DNA from: an uncultured Pseudomonas sp.
Lineage (GTDB): Bacteria > Pseudomonadota > Gammaproteobacteria > Pseudomonadales > Pseudomonadaceae
Direction: 5' to 3'
DNA length: 64,000 bases
Assembly (NCBI RefSeq): GCF_946885885.1
Contig: NZ_CAMPHN010000002.1
Coordinates: 36,732-100,731, forward strand
Positions 1 to 8,456 of this stretch are shown here, piece after piece. Position 1 is the stretch's first letter. Each line of letters opens with the position of its first letter. The notes under the pieces were generated by a model. The model was not told where the DNA came from, made no database searches, and saw nothing but the letters and a program-made list of their open reading frames with translations. Made by a program: the position numbers and the translations under genes.

Positions 1-1
1 G

Positions 2-1012
2 AAGGGGCTGGTAGTACCTGTTTTGCAGGCGCTGCTGAACCGGCCGTCGCGCTTCTTTGCGGCGCTTGTGCTGGCGCTGCGCATGGGCCGGCGCGCCGAC
101 CGCGCCTGGCCTTACCACTTGGTGTATCTGGCCGAGGCTTGCCGTTTGTTGCCCTGGTTGCGCGGGTTCGGCGCCAGTCATGTGCATGCGCATTTCGGCA
201 CCAATTCTGCCGAGGTGGTGATGCTGGCCCAGGCGCTCGGTGGGCTGGCCTACAGCTTCACCGTGCACGGCCCTGAAGAGTTCGATAAACCACAATTCAT
301 TCACCTGGGCGAAAAGGTACGGCGGGCGGCCTTCGTCGTGGCGATCAGTTCCTATGGGCGCAGCCAGCTGTTTCGTTGGGTCGACCACGCCCATTGGCCA
401 AAGGTGAAGGTGGTGCATTGCGGGCTGGAGCGGGCCTTTCACGATGTGCCGCCGGTCGCTATGCCGGCCGTGCCGCGTCTGGTCTGCGTGGGCCGGCTGT
501 GCGAGCAGAAGGGGCAGCTGTTATTGATGCAGGCCGCCAACCTGTTGGCTGAGCAAGGCCAGGCATTCGAGATCGTGCTGGCCGGCGATGGCGAGATGCG
601 CGCGGAGATCGAGGCCTTGATCGAGCGCTATGGCTTGCAGGGCCGGGTGCGGATTACCGGTTGGATCAGCAGCGAGCAGGTGCGGGCGGAAATCCTCGCG
701 GCGCGCGCCCTGGTGTTGCCGAGTTTTGCCGAGGGTTTGCCGGTGGTGATCATGGAGGCGATGGCGTTGCGTCGTCCGGTGCTTACCACCTATGTGGCGG
801 GTATTCCGGAGCTGGTTTGCCAGGGCGAGAACGGCTGGTTGTTTCCCGCCGGGGCGGTGGAGGAGTTGACCGCGGCGCTGGCGGATTGCCTGGCGCAGCC
901 GCCGGAAGTGCTGCAGCGCATGGGCGAGGCGGCCTATAGCCGCGTGCTGGAGCGCCATGCTATCGATACCGAGGCGGCCAAGTTGGCCGAACTGTTCAGG
1001 GCGCAAGGATGA
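2..1012 (+). CDS. GT4-family glycosyltransferase (5' end outside the window)
   Basis: C-terminal part of a GT-B fold glycosyltransferase, probably retaining and nucleotide-sugar dependent, building a surface polysaccharide at the cytoplasmic face. The frame is open to the left edge, so the true start is upstream; an in-frame TTG at 23 is not a convincing start. The N-terminal acceptor domain has HVHAHFGTNSAE. The C-terminal donor domain has VGRLCEQKG, LAGDGEMR and the EGLPVVIMEAMA region, which holds the E-x7-E motif of GT4 enzymes. It overlaps the next gene by 4 bp (ATGA), so the two are translationally coupled members of an exopolysaccharide operon. The sugar cannot be told from sequence. 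Confidence 0.85.
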   Translation, partial: KGLVVPVLQALLNRPSRFFAALVLALRMGRRADRAWPYHLVYLAEACRLLPWLRGFGASHVHAHFGTNSAEVVMLAQALGGLAYSFTVHGPEEFDKPQFIHLGEKVRRAAFVVAISSYGRSQLFRWVDHAHWPKVKVVHCGLERAFHDVPPVAMPAVPRLVCVGRLCEQKGQLLLMQAANLLAEQGQAFEIVLAGDGEMRAEIEALIERYGLQGRVRITGWISSEQVRAEILAARALVLPSFAEGLPVVIMEAMALRRPVLTTYVAGIPELVCQGENGWLFPAGAVEELTAALADCLAQPPEVLQRMGEAAYSRVLERHAIDTEAAKLAELFRAQG

Positions 1013-2196
1013 TCGATCTAATGAGTTGGCTGCTCTGCGCGCTGCTGCTACCTATCCTGCTGCCGGTACTGGTGTTGTTCGTGCAGGTCGCACTCGCCTG
1101 CCTGCCGGGTCGCGCTCAGCCTGCGTTGGCGGGGGCGCGTCCGCGGGTGGCGGTGTTGGTGCCAGCACACAACGAGTCGACGGTGATAGTCGCGACGCTG
1201 AGTGCATTGCGACAGCAACTGCAGGTGGGTGATCGCCTGCTGGTGGTCGCGGACAACTGCTCCGACGACACGGCAACCCTGGCCCGAACGGCCGGCGCCG
1301 AGGTGATCGAGCGCAGTGATAGCCAGCAGCGCGGCAAGGGCTATGCCCTGGACTTTGGCGTGCGGCACCTGGCGGGCGACGCACCTGAAGTGCTGATCAT
1401 CGTCGATGCCGATTGCCAGGTGGGCGAGGGCGCCATCGAGCGTTTGGCCCTCTGCTGCATCCAGTCCGAGCGCCCGGCCCAGGCGCTGTACCTGATGCAT
1501 GCGCCCGAGGGTTCCGGCTTGAAGGTACGCATCGCGGAGTTCGCCTGGTGTGTGAAGAACCTGCTGCGCCCGACCGGTTGGGTGCGCCTCGGCTGGCCCT
1601 GTCAGCTGATGGGCTCGGGTATGGCCTTTATCTGGCGCGATCTGGCGCTGATCGACCTGGCCAGCAGCCACTTGGTCGAGGACTTGAAGATGGGTTTGGA
1701 CTTTTGCCGCAACGGCAAGCCGCCACTGTTCTGCCCCGATGCCAGGGTCAGCAGTTATTTTCCGCGCAGCGAGGAGGGCTTGAGCAGCCAGCGCACGCGC
1801 TGGGAGCATGGCCACCTTGGCGTCATCCTCGGCGATGCGCCCAAGTTGCTTGTCGAGTCGCTTGGGCAGCGCAACTGGAAGCTGTTGGGCATGACCCTCG
1901 ATCTGCTGGTGCCGCCGCTGGCGTTATTGACCCTGGTGGCCGTTGCCGCTTTCGTCCTGAGCTGGCTGCTGTTCGGTCTGAGCGGGTTGCTGGCGCCAGC
2001 AATGATTGCCACGGTCGGGGTGGCGCTGCTGGGCGTTACCATCCTGCTGGCCTGGGCGCGCTGCGGGCGCGAGATTATTTCGTTTATGTCGCTGCTATAT
2101 GCGCCCTTCTATGCGCTGAAGAAAATACCTCTGTACCTGGGTTTTTTACTGAAGCGCCAAGTCGATTGGGTGCGTTCGAAGCGGGATGACGATTGA
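1009..2196 (+). CDS. GT2-family processive-type glycosyltransferase, membrane bound
   Basis: 395-residue inverting GT2 glycosyltransferase of the cellulose/hyaluronan synthase type. An N-terminal membrane segment precedes a catalytic domain with VLVPAHNES, the DxD-type IIVDADCQ, HLVEDLKMG (the ED that supplies the base) and QRTRW (QxxRW, binding the acceptor end). Two or three hydrophobic segments follow near residues 285-370. It probably polymerises or transfers an exopolysaccharide sugar at the inner membrane. It overlaps both neighbours by 1-4 bp. There is no PilZ domain, so no direct c-di-GMP control is visible. Donor sugar unknown. Confidence 0.85.
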   Translation: MIDLMSWLLCALLLPILLPVLVLFVQVALACLPGRAQPALAGARPRVAVLVPAHNESTVIVATLSALRQQLQVGDRLLVVADNCSDDTATLARTAGAEVIERSDSQQRGKGYALDFGVRHLAGDAPEVLIIVDADCQVGEGAIERLALCCIQSERPAQALYLMHAPEGSGLKVRIAEFAWCVKNLLRPTGWVRLGWPCQLMGSGMAFIWRDLALIDLASSHLVEDLKMGLDFCRNGKPPLFCPDARVSSYFPRSEEGLSSQRTRWEHGHLGVILGDAPKLLVESLGQRNWKLLGMTLDLLVPPLALLTLVAVAAFVLSWLLFGLSGLLAPAMIATVGVALLGVTILLAWARCGREIISFMSLLYAPFYALKKIPLYLGFLLKRQVDWVRSKRDDD

Positions 2197-2933
2197 TGCA
2201 GACCTTGGCTTGGCAGCAACGCTGGCGCGCGCTTGTCGACAAACTTCGGGTGGTAGGCGATCTCGAAGATGAACAGCGCTTGATTGAATGTTTGTCGAAG
2301 CCTGAGTCGGCGACAGTCCTGGGTTTCGTCAATGCCCATGCGATGAATCTGGCCGCGGGTAACGCGGCTTACTACCAGGCATTGGCGGCCGCCGATGTGC
2401 TGTTGCGCGATGGCTCCGGGATGACCATCTTGTTCCGCCGCCGCGGGCTGATGCCGGGGCTGAATATGAACGGCACCGATTTCATCCCCAAGCTGCTCGC
2501 CGCTTACCGGGGTAGGCGCGTCGCGTTCTGGGGCACCCAGGAGCCGTTTCTGGCCAATGCGGTACGCCACAGCGAAGCGCGCTTCGGCGTGCAGGTGGTG
2601 TCTTCCCAGCATGGTTTCGCCGAGCTGGAGGCCTACACCTTGCTTGCCCGGCAATTGCGGCCAGAGCTGATCGTGCTGGGCATGGGCATGCCCAAGCAGG
2701 AACAGCTGGCCGCCAGGATCGTCGCCAGCGGCATGCCCTGTTTGGTGGTGTGCGGCGGGGCGATACTGGACTTTCTCGGTGGCAAGGTCAGCCGCGCGCC
2801 CCGCTGGGTGCGCCGTCTCGGCTGCGAGTGGCTGTTCAGGCTGATGCTCGAACCCAGGCGCTTGTTCCAGCGCTATGTGCTGGGTAATCCGCTGTTTCTG
2901 CTGCGCACGCTGATCTGGCGCGATTCCGCTTAG
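2196..2933 (+). CDS. WecG/TagA/CpsF-family glycosyltransferase (GT26)
   Basis: 245-residue GT26 enzyme. This family transfers an aminosugar residue such as ManNAcA or ManNAc to a lipid-linked acceptor early in polysaccharide repeat-unit assembly. Visible motifs are FVNAHAMNLA (family VTPNxxH region), AADVLLRDGSGM, NMNGTDF (family RVTGxDL) and VLGMGMPKQEQL. I chose the ATG at 2196, which shares one base with the upstream TGA; a TTG at 2193 is the alternative. A C-terminal tail with Arg and hydrophobic residues probably associates with the membrane. Third gene of the polysaccharide operon. Confidence 0.85.
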   Translation: MQTLAWQQRWRALVDKLRVVGDLEDEQRLIECLSKPESATVLGFVNAHAMNLAAGNAAYYQALAAADVLLRDGSGMTILFRRRGLMPGLNMNGTDFIPKLLAAYRGRRVAFWGTQEPFLANAVRHSEARFGVQVVSSQHGFAELEAYTLLARQLRPELIVLGMGMPKQEQLAARIVASGMPCLVVCGGAILDFLGGKVSRAPRWVRRLGCEWLFRLMLEPRRLFQRYVLGNPLFLLRTLIWRDSA

Positions 2934-2989
2934 CGGGCCGCCATGCCGAGCGACTACGCGGCGACTTACATATCAATAGAGTTTTGCAG

Positions 2990-4057
2990 ATGACGCCAAG
3001 CGAGTCCGAGGCAATCAAGATTTGTCGGGTGCTGTGCATATTTTTTATGAGCTACGTGCATGTGAACCCTGGTCTGGACAGTTTTGCCGGCGAGCTGCCC
3101 GCGCATTTGACCCTGCTTAAAGCTGTGCTCGCCGATACCCTGGGGCGGGCCAGCGTGCCTGCACTCAGTGTGTTGGGCGGATTTCTGGCGGTGGCGGCCT
3201 ATGCGCGCCGAAACAACTGGGCGGTCTATGCTCGCGAGCGCTGGCAAACCCTGATGGTGCCGCTGATCAGCTGGAACGCCGTGATCATCCTGCTCTCTGT
3301 GCTGATATGGCTGGCCAGCGGCGCGCAGACGGCGGTGCTGCGCGAACTGCCGCGCCTGCAGTGGGCAGAACTGCCGCTGCTGTTGGACCGGGTGACGGCC
3401 TACAACTATGGCTCGGCGACCACCGCGCTCAACTTCCTCAGGGACATCTTCGTCTGCTCGCTGCTGCTACCTGTGCTGTTGGCGCTGCTGCGGCGTACCG
3501 GTGCGGCCGGCTTGGCGCTGCTCTGGTTGGCGGGGCTTACCCTGGGTTTCGCCCCGGTGGTCATGCGCCCATCTATCCTGATGTTCTTCTGCGCCGGCAT
3601 CTATCTTGGGTTGCAGGGCAGCCTGTACCGGCCAAGCCTGGGCACGCTGAGCAAGTTGGCGGCAGCGCTGCTGGTGCCTTTGGCGGCGGTTGGGCTGGCT
3701 CCGCTGGTCGTCGACGAATACCGTGACAATGCGGCTGACGCGCTGTCGCGCCTGCTGGTGAGTGGCGCCTTCCTGCTGGCGGCCCACGGGCTGAGTCGGC
3801 TGGCAGTGGGCAGCCTGTTGGCGCGGTTGGACCCCATGATCTATCTGATGTTCCTCGCTCACGCGAGCATCATGCTGGTGTTCTGGGGGATTTGGCAGAA
3901 AGCAGTGGGGCCAGGGCTGGAATGGCCGTATGGGCTCTTCTATAGCGGTGCCCCGTTGGCGACCTTGTTTGCCGTAGCGATGCTGCATCGTTGCCTAGCA
4001 TGTACTCCGGCGCTCTTTCAGCGCGCCTTGGCCGGTAAGCCGTCAGCCCGGACGTGA
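2990..4057 (+). CDS. Acyltransferase-3 family membrane protein
   Basis: 355-residue polytopic membrane protein of the acyltransferase 3 (OafA/OpgC-like) family, which adds acetyl, succinyl or similar groups to extracytoplasmic glycans. About ten hydrophobic helices are visible. The conserved His near the N-terminus lies in SYVHVNPG after the first helix (FFMSYVHV). ATG 2990 was chosen; a TTG at 2984 is in frame. It is 56 bp after the wecG-like gene and is probably the last gene of the polysaccharide operon, decorating the product. Acyl group and target unknown. Confidence 0.8.
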   Translation: MTPSESEAIKICRVLCIFFMSYVHVNPGLDSFAGELPAHLTLLKAVLADTLGRASVPALSVLGGFLAVAAYARRNNWAVYARERWQTLMVPLISWNAVIILLSVLIWLASGAQTAVLRELPRLQWAELPLLLDRVTAYNYGSATTALNFLRDIFVCSLLLPVLLALLRRTGAAGLALLWLAGLTLGFAPVVMRPSILMFFCAGIYLGLQGSLYRPSLGTLSKLAAALLVPLAAVGLAPLVVDEYRDNAADALSRLLVSGAFLLAAHGLSRLAVGSLLARLDPMIYLMFLAHASIMLVFWGIWQKAVGPGLEWPYGLFYSGAPLATLFAVAMLHRCLACTPALFQRALAGKPSART

Positions 4058-4600
4058 CGCGGCTTTGATCAGATAGGGGGGGGCGGCTCGCTAGGTTTTT
4101 GCCAGGCAGGACACGCCATCCATAGTCAAAATGACGGCGCTAGCGTTATGCAATCCATTTACGTGAAGCACGTTGCATTTCTTTTAGATCCTCAGCCATT
4201 AGGTGGGATGCAGCTTGCCGCGTCACGGTTCTGGTCATAGCTTGTTGTCACTGTTTCAGCGCGCGACGCCTAAGCGGTGCCGTGCTGGCGGCAGGGAGTG
4301 TGGAGGTCGGCCGACGGGGAGTGAGTTCCCTTCTGCCGGTTCCGTTTTTATGCGCCAACTCCTACATCTCGTCGGATTTCAATCCGCGATTCTCTGCTAA
4401 CGATTTGCCAGCTCACAAAGCTCCGGCAGTCGTTCAGCCTGGCCCCGGGCTTCCGCTTCGGGCCTTACCCTCGAGCGTTACCAATGCTCGCCAGGCGCTC
4501 AAGCCAGAACGGATTCGTCCCGATTTTGGCTGCAGGCGTTCGGCCATGGATTGCTGCATCCGCACAATCTGAACTTGGGGTGGTAAGCAACCAGTCTAAT
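4058..4600 (+). other. Intergenic region between polysaccharide operon and biosynthetic cluster
   Basis: About 540 bp with no convincing gene on either strand. Short open frames (65 and 96 codons around 4203-4572) lack good starts, and I recognise no family in them. A small perfect inverted repeat (ACGTG-aag-CACGT) sits near 4171-4183. The stretch may hold the polysaccharide operon terminator or remnants of the insertion that brought in the cluster, but nothing visible proves either. Confidence 0.5.
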
Positions 4601-4603
4601 TTT

Positions 4604-4649
4604 TTCACAAGAAAATAACGAATGCGTATGTGTACACATGGGCATATGT
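4604..4649 (+). promoter_or_regulatory. Putative promoter and ArsR-type operator of biosynthetic block 1
   Basis: A sigma70-like pair, TTCACA (4604-4609) and TATGTG (4627-4632), is spaced by 17 bp. The -10 box lies in a perfect 12-bp palindrome, ATGTGTACACAT (4628-4639). This is followed by ACATGGGCATATGT (4636-4649), which matches 12 of 14 bases of a site overlapping the promoter of the cluster's arsR gene (21208-21221). Location and match suggest an ArsR operator blocking the block 1 promoter. The -10 box is weak and the true start point is unknown. Confidence 0.5.
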
Positions 4650-4719
4650 TGATGTATGCTGCCGTCCGCTTGTTATTGGCTCAACGAGCCTTCGGATTGT
4701 TTTGTGATGGAGTACAGAC

Positions 4720-6009
4720 ATGGACTGCCTGCCGTTAATCCGCAATAAACGCGCCGATGCCTACGAGGCGCATATCCCCGGTTCCAAATCCTTCACCAAT
4801 CGAGCGCTCATCCTCGCCGCCCATAGGCTGGGTCGCACCACCATTCATAACGCGCTGATCTGCGACGACACCTGCCTCTTGGCGAAGGCGTTGGATGCGT
4901 TCGGCGGTTTGCATGTCGAGCAGCATGCCGATTCCTTTGTGGTGGAGCGCACTTCTGAGCGTCTGACCGCCCCCGAGCTGCCGCTATTCATGGGCGGTGC
5001 CGGCACGCCCGCGCGCCTGATCCTGGCGTTTGCTTCCGGTGTCGAGGGGGAAACGCTGGTCACCGGCAATGCACGGCTTAGCGAGCGGCCGATGCAGGAC
5101 ATTCTGAAAACCCTCGGCGATATCGGCATCCGCTATGAGTGCCTGAAACTCTCCGGCTGCCTGCCCGTGCGGATTCAGGGCGGCAAAATCCGGAAGAGCG
5201 ATTGGCAGGTCAACGGCAGCGTCAGCAGCCAGTTCCTGACCAGTCTGCTGATTCATGCCTCCCAGCAGTCGCAGTTCGCCAGCCTGGACGTTCGGGTCAA
5301 GGGCCATCTGGTCTCCGAGCCTTACGTCAATATGACTCTATCGATGATGAATAGCGTGGGGCTGCGCGCCGAAAAGGTCGCCCAGGGCCACTACCGCGTT
5401 TATCCGGGGGCGGTGAACTGCCGCGATATTCGCGTGGAAGTGGATGCCTCCGGCATGTCCTATCTGTTGGCGGCCGCGGTGCTGACCCAGAGCACGGTGA
5501 GGGTTCCGGGTATCGACCTGGCATCCGCCCAGGGCGATGTCGGGCTGTTGCGCATTTTCGAGCAGATGGGCTGCGAGTTGCGCGAAGAAGACAATGCCGT
5601 GGTGCTGACGGGCAAGCCGCTCAGTGGCCTCGAAGTCGACATGGAAATCATGCCGGATGTGGTACTGACCCTGGCGGTGGTGGCCACGCAGGCGGCCGGC
5701 CCGGTGACCATCAGCAATATCGCCAATTTGCGTATCAAGGAGTGCGATCGCATCGCCGCCTGTTGCGCCGAGCTAGCGCGATTGGGCGTTAAGGTCGATG
5801 AAGGCGAGGATTGGTTGCGCGTCTACCCGGCCGACGTCTTCACGCCGGCGTGTATTCATTGCTACGACGACCATCGCGTCGCCATGGCGTTTTCGTTGCT
5901 GGGGCTGATCGCACCGGGAATTACGGTGGCGGAGCCCGCCTGCGTTTCCAAATCCTTCCCGGGCTACTGGGCCGAGATGCAGCGTTTCGTCGATTTCCAC
6001 GCAGCCTGA
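4720..6009 (+). CDS. AroA-like enolpyruvyl transferase, candidate arsenoenolpyruvate synthase
   Basis: 429 residues, full length for EPSP synthase (two inside-out alpha/beta domains, cytoplasmic). Key residues are present: PGSKS (Lys23), Arg28, S169-S170-Q171, Asp313, Glu341, Arg344, DHR with Arg386, and Lys411. From 169 on, the numbering equals that of E. coli AroA. Both the PEP site and most of the shikimate-3-phosphate contacts are therefore kept; one nearby change is Asn94 to Gly in the LFMGGAGT loop. Pseudomonas housekeeping AroA is normally fused to TyrA, so this free-standing copy is probably not it. In the Streptomyces arseno-polyketide cluster an AroA homologue is proposed to join arsenate to PEP; the neighbours here suggest the same. 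GGAG lies 7 bp before the ATG. First gene of block 1. An extra EPSP synthase remains possible. Confidence 0.75.
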   Translation: MDCLPLIRNKRADAYEAHIPGSKSFTNRALILAAHRLGRTTIHNALICDDTCLLAKALDAFGGLHVEQHADSFVVERTSERLTAPELPLFMGGAGTPARLILAFASGVEGETLVTGNARLSERPMQDILKTLGDIGIRYECLKLSGCLPVRIQGGKIRKSDWQVNGSVSSQFLTSLLIHASQQSQFASLDVRVKGHLVSEPYVNMTLSMMNSVGLRAEKVAQGHYRVYPGAVNCRDIRVEVDASGMSYLLAAAVLTQSTVRVPGIDLASAQGDVGLLRIFEQMGCELREEDNAVVLTGKPLSGLEVDMEIMPDVVLTLAVVATQAAGPVTISNIANLRIKECDRIAACCAELARLGVKVDEGEDWLRVYPADVFTPACIHCYDDHRVAMAFSLLGLIAPGITVAEPACVSKSFPGYWAEMQRFVDFHAA

Positions 6010-6048
6010 GCTGCATCCATTAATTTCAACTGAAAGGGACTTATTGTT

Positions 6049-6825
6049 ATGAAAGTATGGGCAGGATTGTTGATGGCCATGGTTGCCGGATGGGCGAACG
6101 CCGAAACCATCACCTTGGCGGGCAGTAGCACCATCATGCCGCTAATGGAACAAATGATGCCGACGCTGCAAGCGCATGGCATCGATGCACGCATCCAGGG
6201 TGGCGGTTCCGGCGCCGGGATCAAGAGCACCAAGATGGGCATGGCGCAGATCGGCATGGTTTCCCGGGCGTTGACCGAGGACGAAAGCAAGGACTTCGAT
6301 CATCTGGTCATCGCCCGCGATTGGGTGGTGCTGATCGCCAATAAGCAGCGAAACCTCAGCGACATCACAACGCAGCAGGTCGTCGATATCTACAGCGGCA
6401 AAGTCAGCACCTGGGACGACGGCGAGCCGATCCATGCGGTCGGCAAGGAAGCGGGGCGCGCGACCAAGGAAGTGTTCGACGCCCACTTCGATCTGCTCGG
6501 CAAAACGCGCAAGGACCTGATCATCATCGGCGCCAACGGCCAGGCCATCACCTCGGTCGCCAACGACAAAAATGCGCTGGCCTATGTCTCCTATGCCGAT
6601 GCCGAAGAAGCGGTGCTCAACGGCGAAAGTATCCGCATCCTGACCCTCGATGGCGAAAGCGGTACGCCGGAGAACGTCGCCGCGGGCAAGTACCTGCTGG
6701 CGCGCGAGCTTAACCTGGTGTTCCTGCGCAAGAACGCGGCGCTTAAAGAGCGTATGCGCCTGGTTCTGAGCGATGAGGCTGCGCGTAAGGTATTTCTCGA
6801 TCACCACGTGATGCCGGTGCTCTGA
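6049..6825 (+). CDS. PstS-like periplasmic oxyanion-binding protein (candidate arsenate binder)
   Basis: 258 residues with a signal peptide (cleavage after WANA, residue 18). It belongs to the phosphate-binding PstS family: AGSSTIMPL, GGGSGAG and VSRALT are the N-terminal anion-binding elements. The usual second-domain loop R-x-x-G-S-G-T is K133-E-A-G136-R137-A138-T139, so the equivalents of E. coli Arg135, Ser139 and Gly140 are replaced. This points to altered ligand preference. Given the cluster, I infer delivery of arsenate to the permease encoded next. It starts 39 bp after the aroA-like gene. A phosphate or other oxyanion binder is the alternative. Confidence 0.75.
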   Translation: MKVWAGLLMAMVAGWANAETITLAGSSTIMPLMEQMMPTLQAHGIDARIQGGGSGAGIKSTKMGMAQIGMVSRALTEDESKDFDHLVIARDWVVLIANKQRNLSDITTQQVVDIYSGKVSTWDDGEPIHAVGKEAGRATKEVFDAHFDLLGKTRKDLIIIGANGQAITSVANDKNALAYVSYADAEEAVLNGESIRILTLDGESGTPENVAAGKYLLARELNLVFLRKNAALKERMRLVLSDEAARKVFLDHHVMPVL

Positions 6826-6885
6826 CAACGCCCCACCCCGAACTCTCGGCTGGACGGGCCCGCCCGTTGATATGGAAGTCATGTT

Positions 6886-7683
6886 ATGTACTGGATTACG
6901 GTCATATTGGCGCTGCTGCCCGTACTGATTGTGCTGTTCCCGGTCTGGAAGTCCTTGCCGTTCTTCGCCGGCATGCCCGCCACGGCCTGGTTGCAGCTGG
7001 ATTGGGCGCCGGATAACGGCGATTTCGGCATCGGCGTGGCACTGTTCGGTAGCCTCTATATCGTGGCGCTGGCGTTGCCGCTGTGTATCCTGCTGGGCTG
7101 GCTGATGAGCCTGCAGTTGGCGGAAAACCGCAATCACTGGTTGGCCGGTGTGACCGTGTCGGTGCTCGAAGTCTGGGTATCGATACCTTCGGTGGTGGTC
7201 GGTGTCTGGGCTTTGTCCCAGTTGGCGCCGTTGGTCCGCGCCATCGAGGGTTCCGGCTATTGTGTGCTGACCGCGGCCCTGGGGTTGACCCTGTTGATCT
7301 TCCCCACGGCCACGTTGCTGTTCTATCGCAGTTACACGGCGCATCAGTCTCGGTTCCAGGGGCTGGAAAAAACCTTCGCGCTCAATTCACTCGATCGCAC
7401 GCTGTACTTTTTCAAAAGCCAGCCAGCCTTGCTCATGTCCACCATCAGTTACTGTTTCTGCCGGCTGTTCGGCGAAACCCTGGTGGTGTTGATGTTGGCG
7501 GGCAATAGCGTGCAGGTCACCGGTTCGCCGTTCGACAGCGTGCGTACCCTGACCGCGACCATCGCCCTGGAGATGGATTACGCCAGCGGCATGCATGAAA
7601 CGGCGCTGTTCGCCTTGGCCTCGATTTGCCTGGTGGTGATTCTGCTGGTGTTGCTGCCCCAGTTCAGGAGTCGCCATGTTTAG
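6886..7683 (+). CDS. PstC-like ABC permease of the oxyanion importer
   Basis: 265-residue inner-membrane permease with about six helices and the binding-protein-dependent transport fold. The coupling region reads ALNSLDRTLYFF...LMSTISYCFCRLFGET, resembling the PstC EAA-loop segment that ends in GET. It is shorter than the long PstC of Pseudomonas housekeeping pst operons and overlaps the PstA-like gene by 8 bp. Predicted partner of the PstA- and PstB-like proteins in ATP-driven uptake of phosphate or arsenate. Specificity is inferred from context only. Confidence 0.8.
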   Translation: MYWITVILALLPVLIVLFPVWKSLPFFAGMPATAWLQLDWAPDNGDFGIGVALFGSLYIVALALPLCILLGWLMSLQLAENRNHWLAGVTVSVLEVWVSIPSVVVGVWALSQLAPLVRAIEGSGYCVLTAALGLTLLIFPTATLLFYRSYTAHQSRFQGLEKTFALNSLDRTLYFFKSQPALLMSTISYCFCRLFGETLVVLMLAGNSVQVTGSPFDSVRTLTATIALEMDYASGMHETALFALASICLVVILLVLLPQFRSRHV

Positions 7684-8455
7684 ACGGCAATGGCTGCTCT
7701 GGGCTTACCTGGCGCTGACCCTGGTTTTCATTGGTTTCTTCGTCGGACCCGTGGTGATCAAAACCACCACCTTGGGCATCGTCGTGGGTACCTTGGTGGT
7801 GACGGTGGGAGCGGCGCTGATCGCGTTCTTCCCCGCCTATCTGCTGGCCGGGGTGCTGGCCAATATCATGCCCGCGCCGCCCGCGGTGCGGGTCATGGCG
7901 CAGTTGTCTTCGTACATTCTGGCCGCCATGCCTTCGATCATTCTCGGGGTGATCGGCTTTCTGGTGTTCTGCAACCTGTTGGGGCTGGGCTGGTCGATGC
8001 TGTCGGCCATGCTCACGCTGTTGTTGCTGCTCTATCCGACCATGGTGACGGCGTTTCTTCAGGTATTGGCGCCCTTGCGTGAGCGCTACTTGCTGCATGC
8101 GAAAGCCTATGGCGTCGGGCCGCTGGAGTTCCAGTTCCGGCTGATGCTGAAGATGAACCGCAAGCAGTTATTCGAGGTTTTCGTGCTGGGCTGGGCCACG
8201 TCCTTGGGCGACACCGCCGCGGTCATGCTGACCTGCGGCGCCCTGACCGGTTTCCCAAGCAGCCTGCTGGATTCGGTACGGCTGATCAATTACCACATCT
8301 ACATTCTGGCCATGGATACGCCCGGCGGCATGATCGAGGCGAAATCGCTCTCGCTATTGCTGCTGCTCGGGCTGATTTCCATCCTGGTGATCCCCCGCGT
8401 CGCATTGACCCTTTATCAAAAAAGAACCGCACGAACCGCACAAGGATGGGCTTGA
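7676..8455 (+). CDS. PstA-like ABC permease of the oxyanion importer
   Basis: 259-residue second permease. About six hydrophobic segments start with an N-terminal helix (WLLWAYLALTLVFIGFFVG). The cytoplasmic coupling loop contains HAKAYGVGPLEFQFRLML, followed by LGWATSLGDTAAVML, corresponding to the GET-type end of the EAA loop. It begins inside the PstC-like gene and ends one base before the ATPase gene, so the four transporter genes form one translational unit. It would form the channel heterodimer with the PstC-like protein. Confidence 0.8.
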   Translation: MFRRQWLLWAYLALTLVFIGFFVGPVVIKTTTLGIVVGTLVVTVGAALIAFFPAYLLAGVLANIMPAPPAVRVMAQLSSYILAAMPSIILGVIGFLVFCNLLGLGWSMLSAMLTLLLLLYPTMVTAFLQVLAPLRERYLLHAKAYGVGPLEFQFRLMLKMNRKQLFEVFVLGWATSLGDTAAVMLTCGALTGFPSSLLDSVRLINYHIYILAMDTPGGMIEAKSLSLLLLLGLISILVIPRVALTLYQKRTARTAQGWA

Positions 8456-8456
8456 G

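Noticed and set aside
4203..4572. Two short open frames upstream of the AroA-like gene
   Set aside because: No ribosome site, no recognisable family and composition typical of non-coding sequence.
4720..6009. Housekeeping aroA (shikimate pathway)
   Set aside because: Pseudomonas AroA is normally fused to TyrA; this copy is free-standing, heads an operon with Pst-like, mutase-like and PKS genes, and sits behind an ArsR-type site. Activity as EPSP synthase is still possible, so the call is kept as AroA-like.
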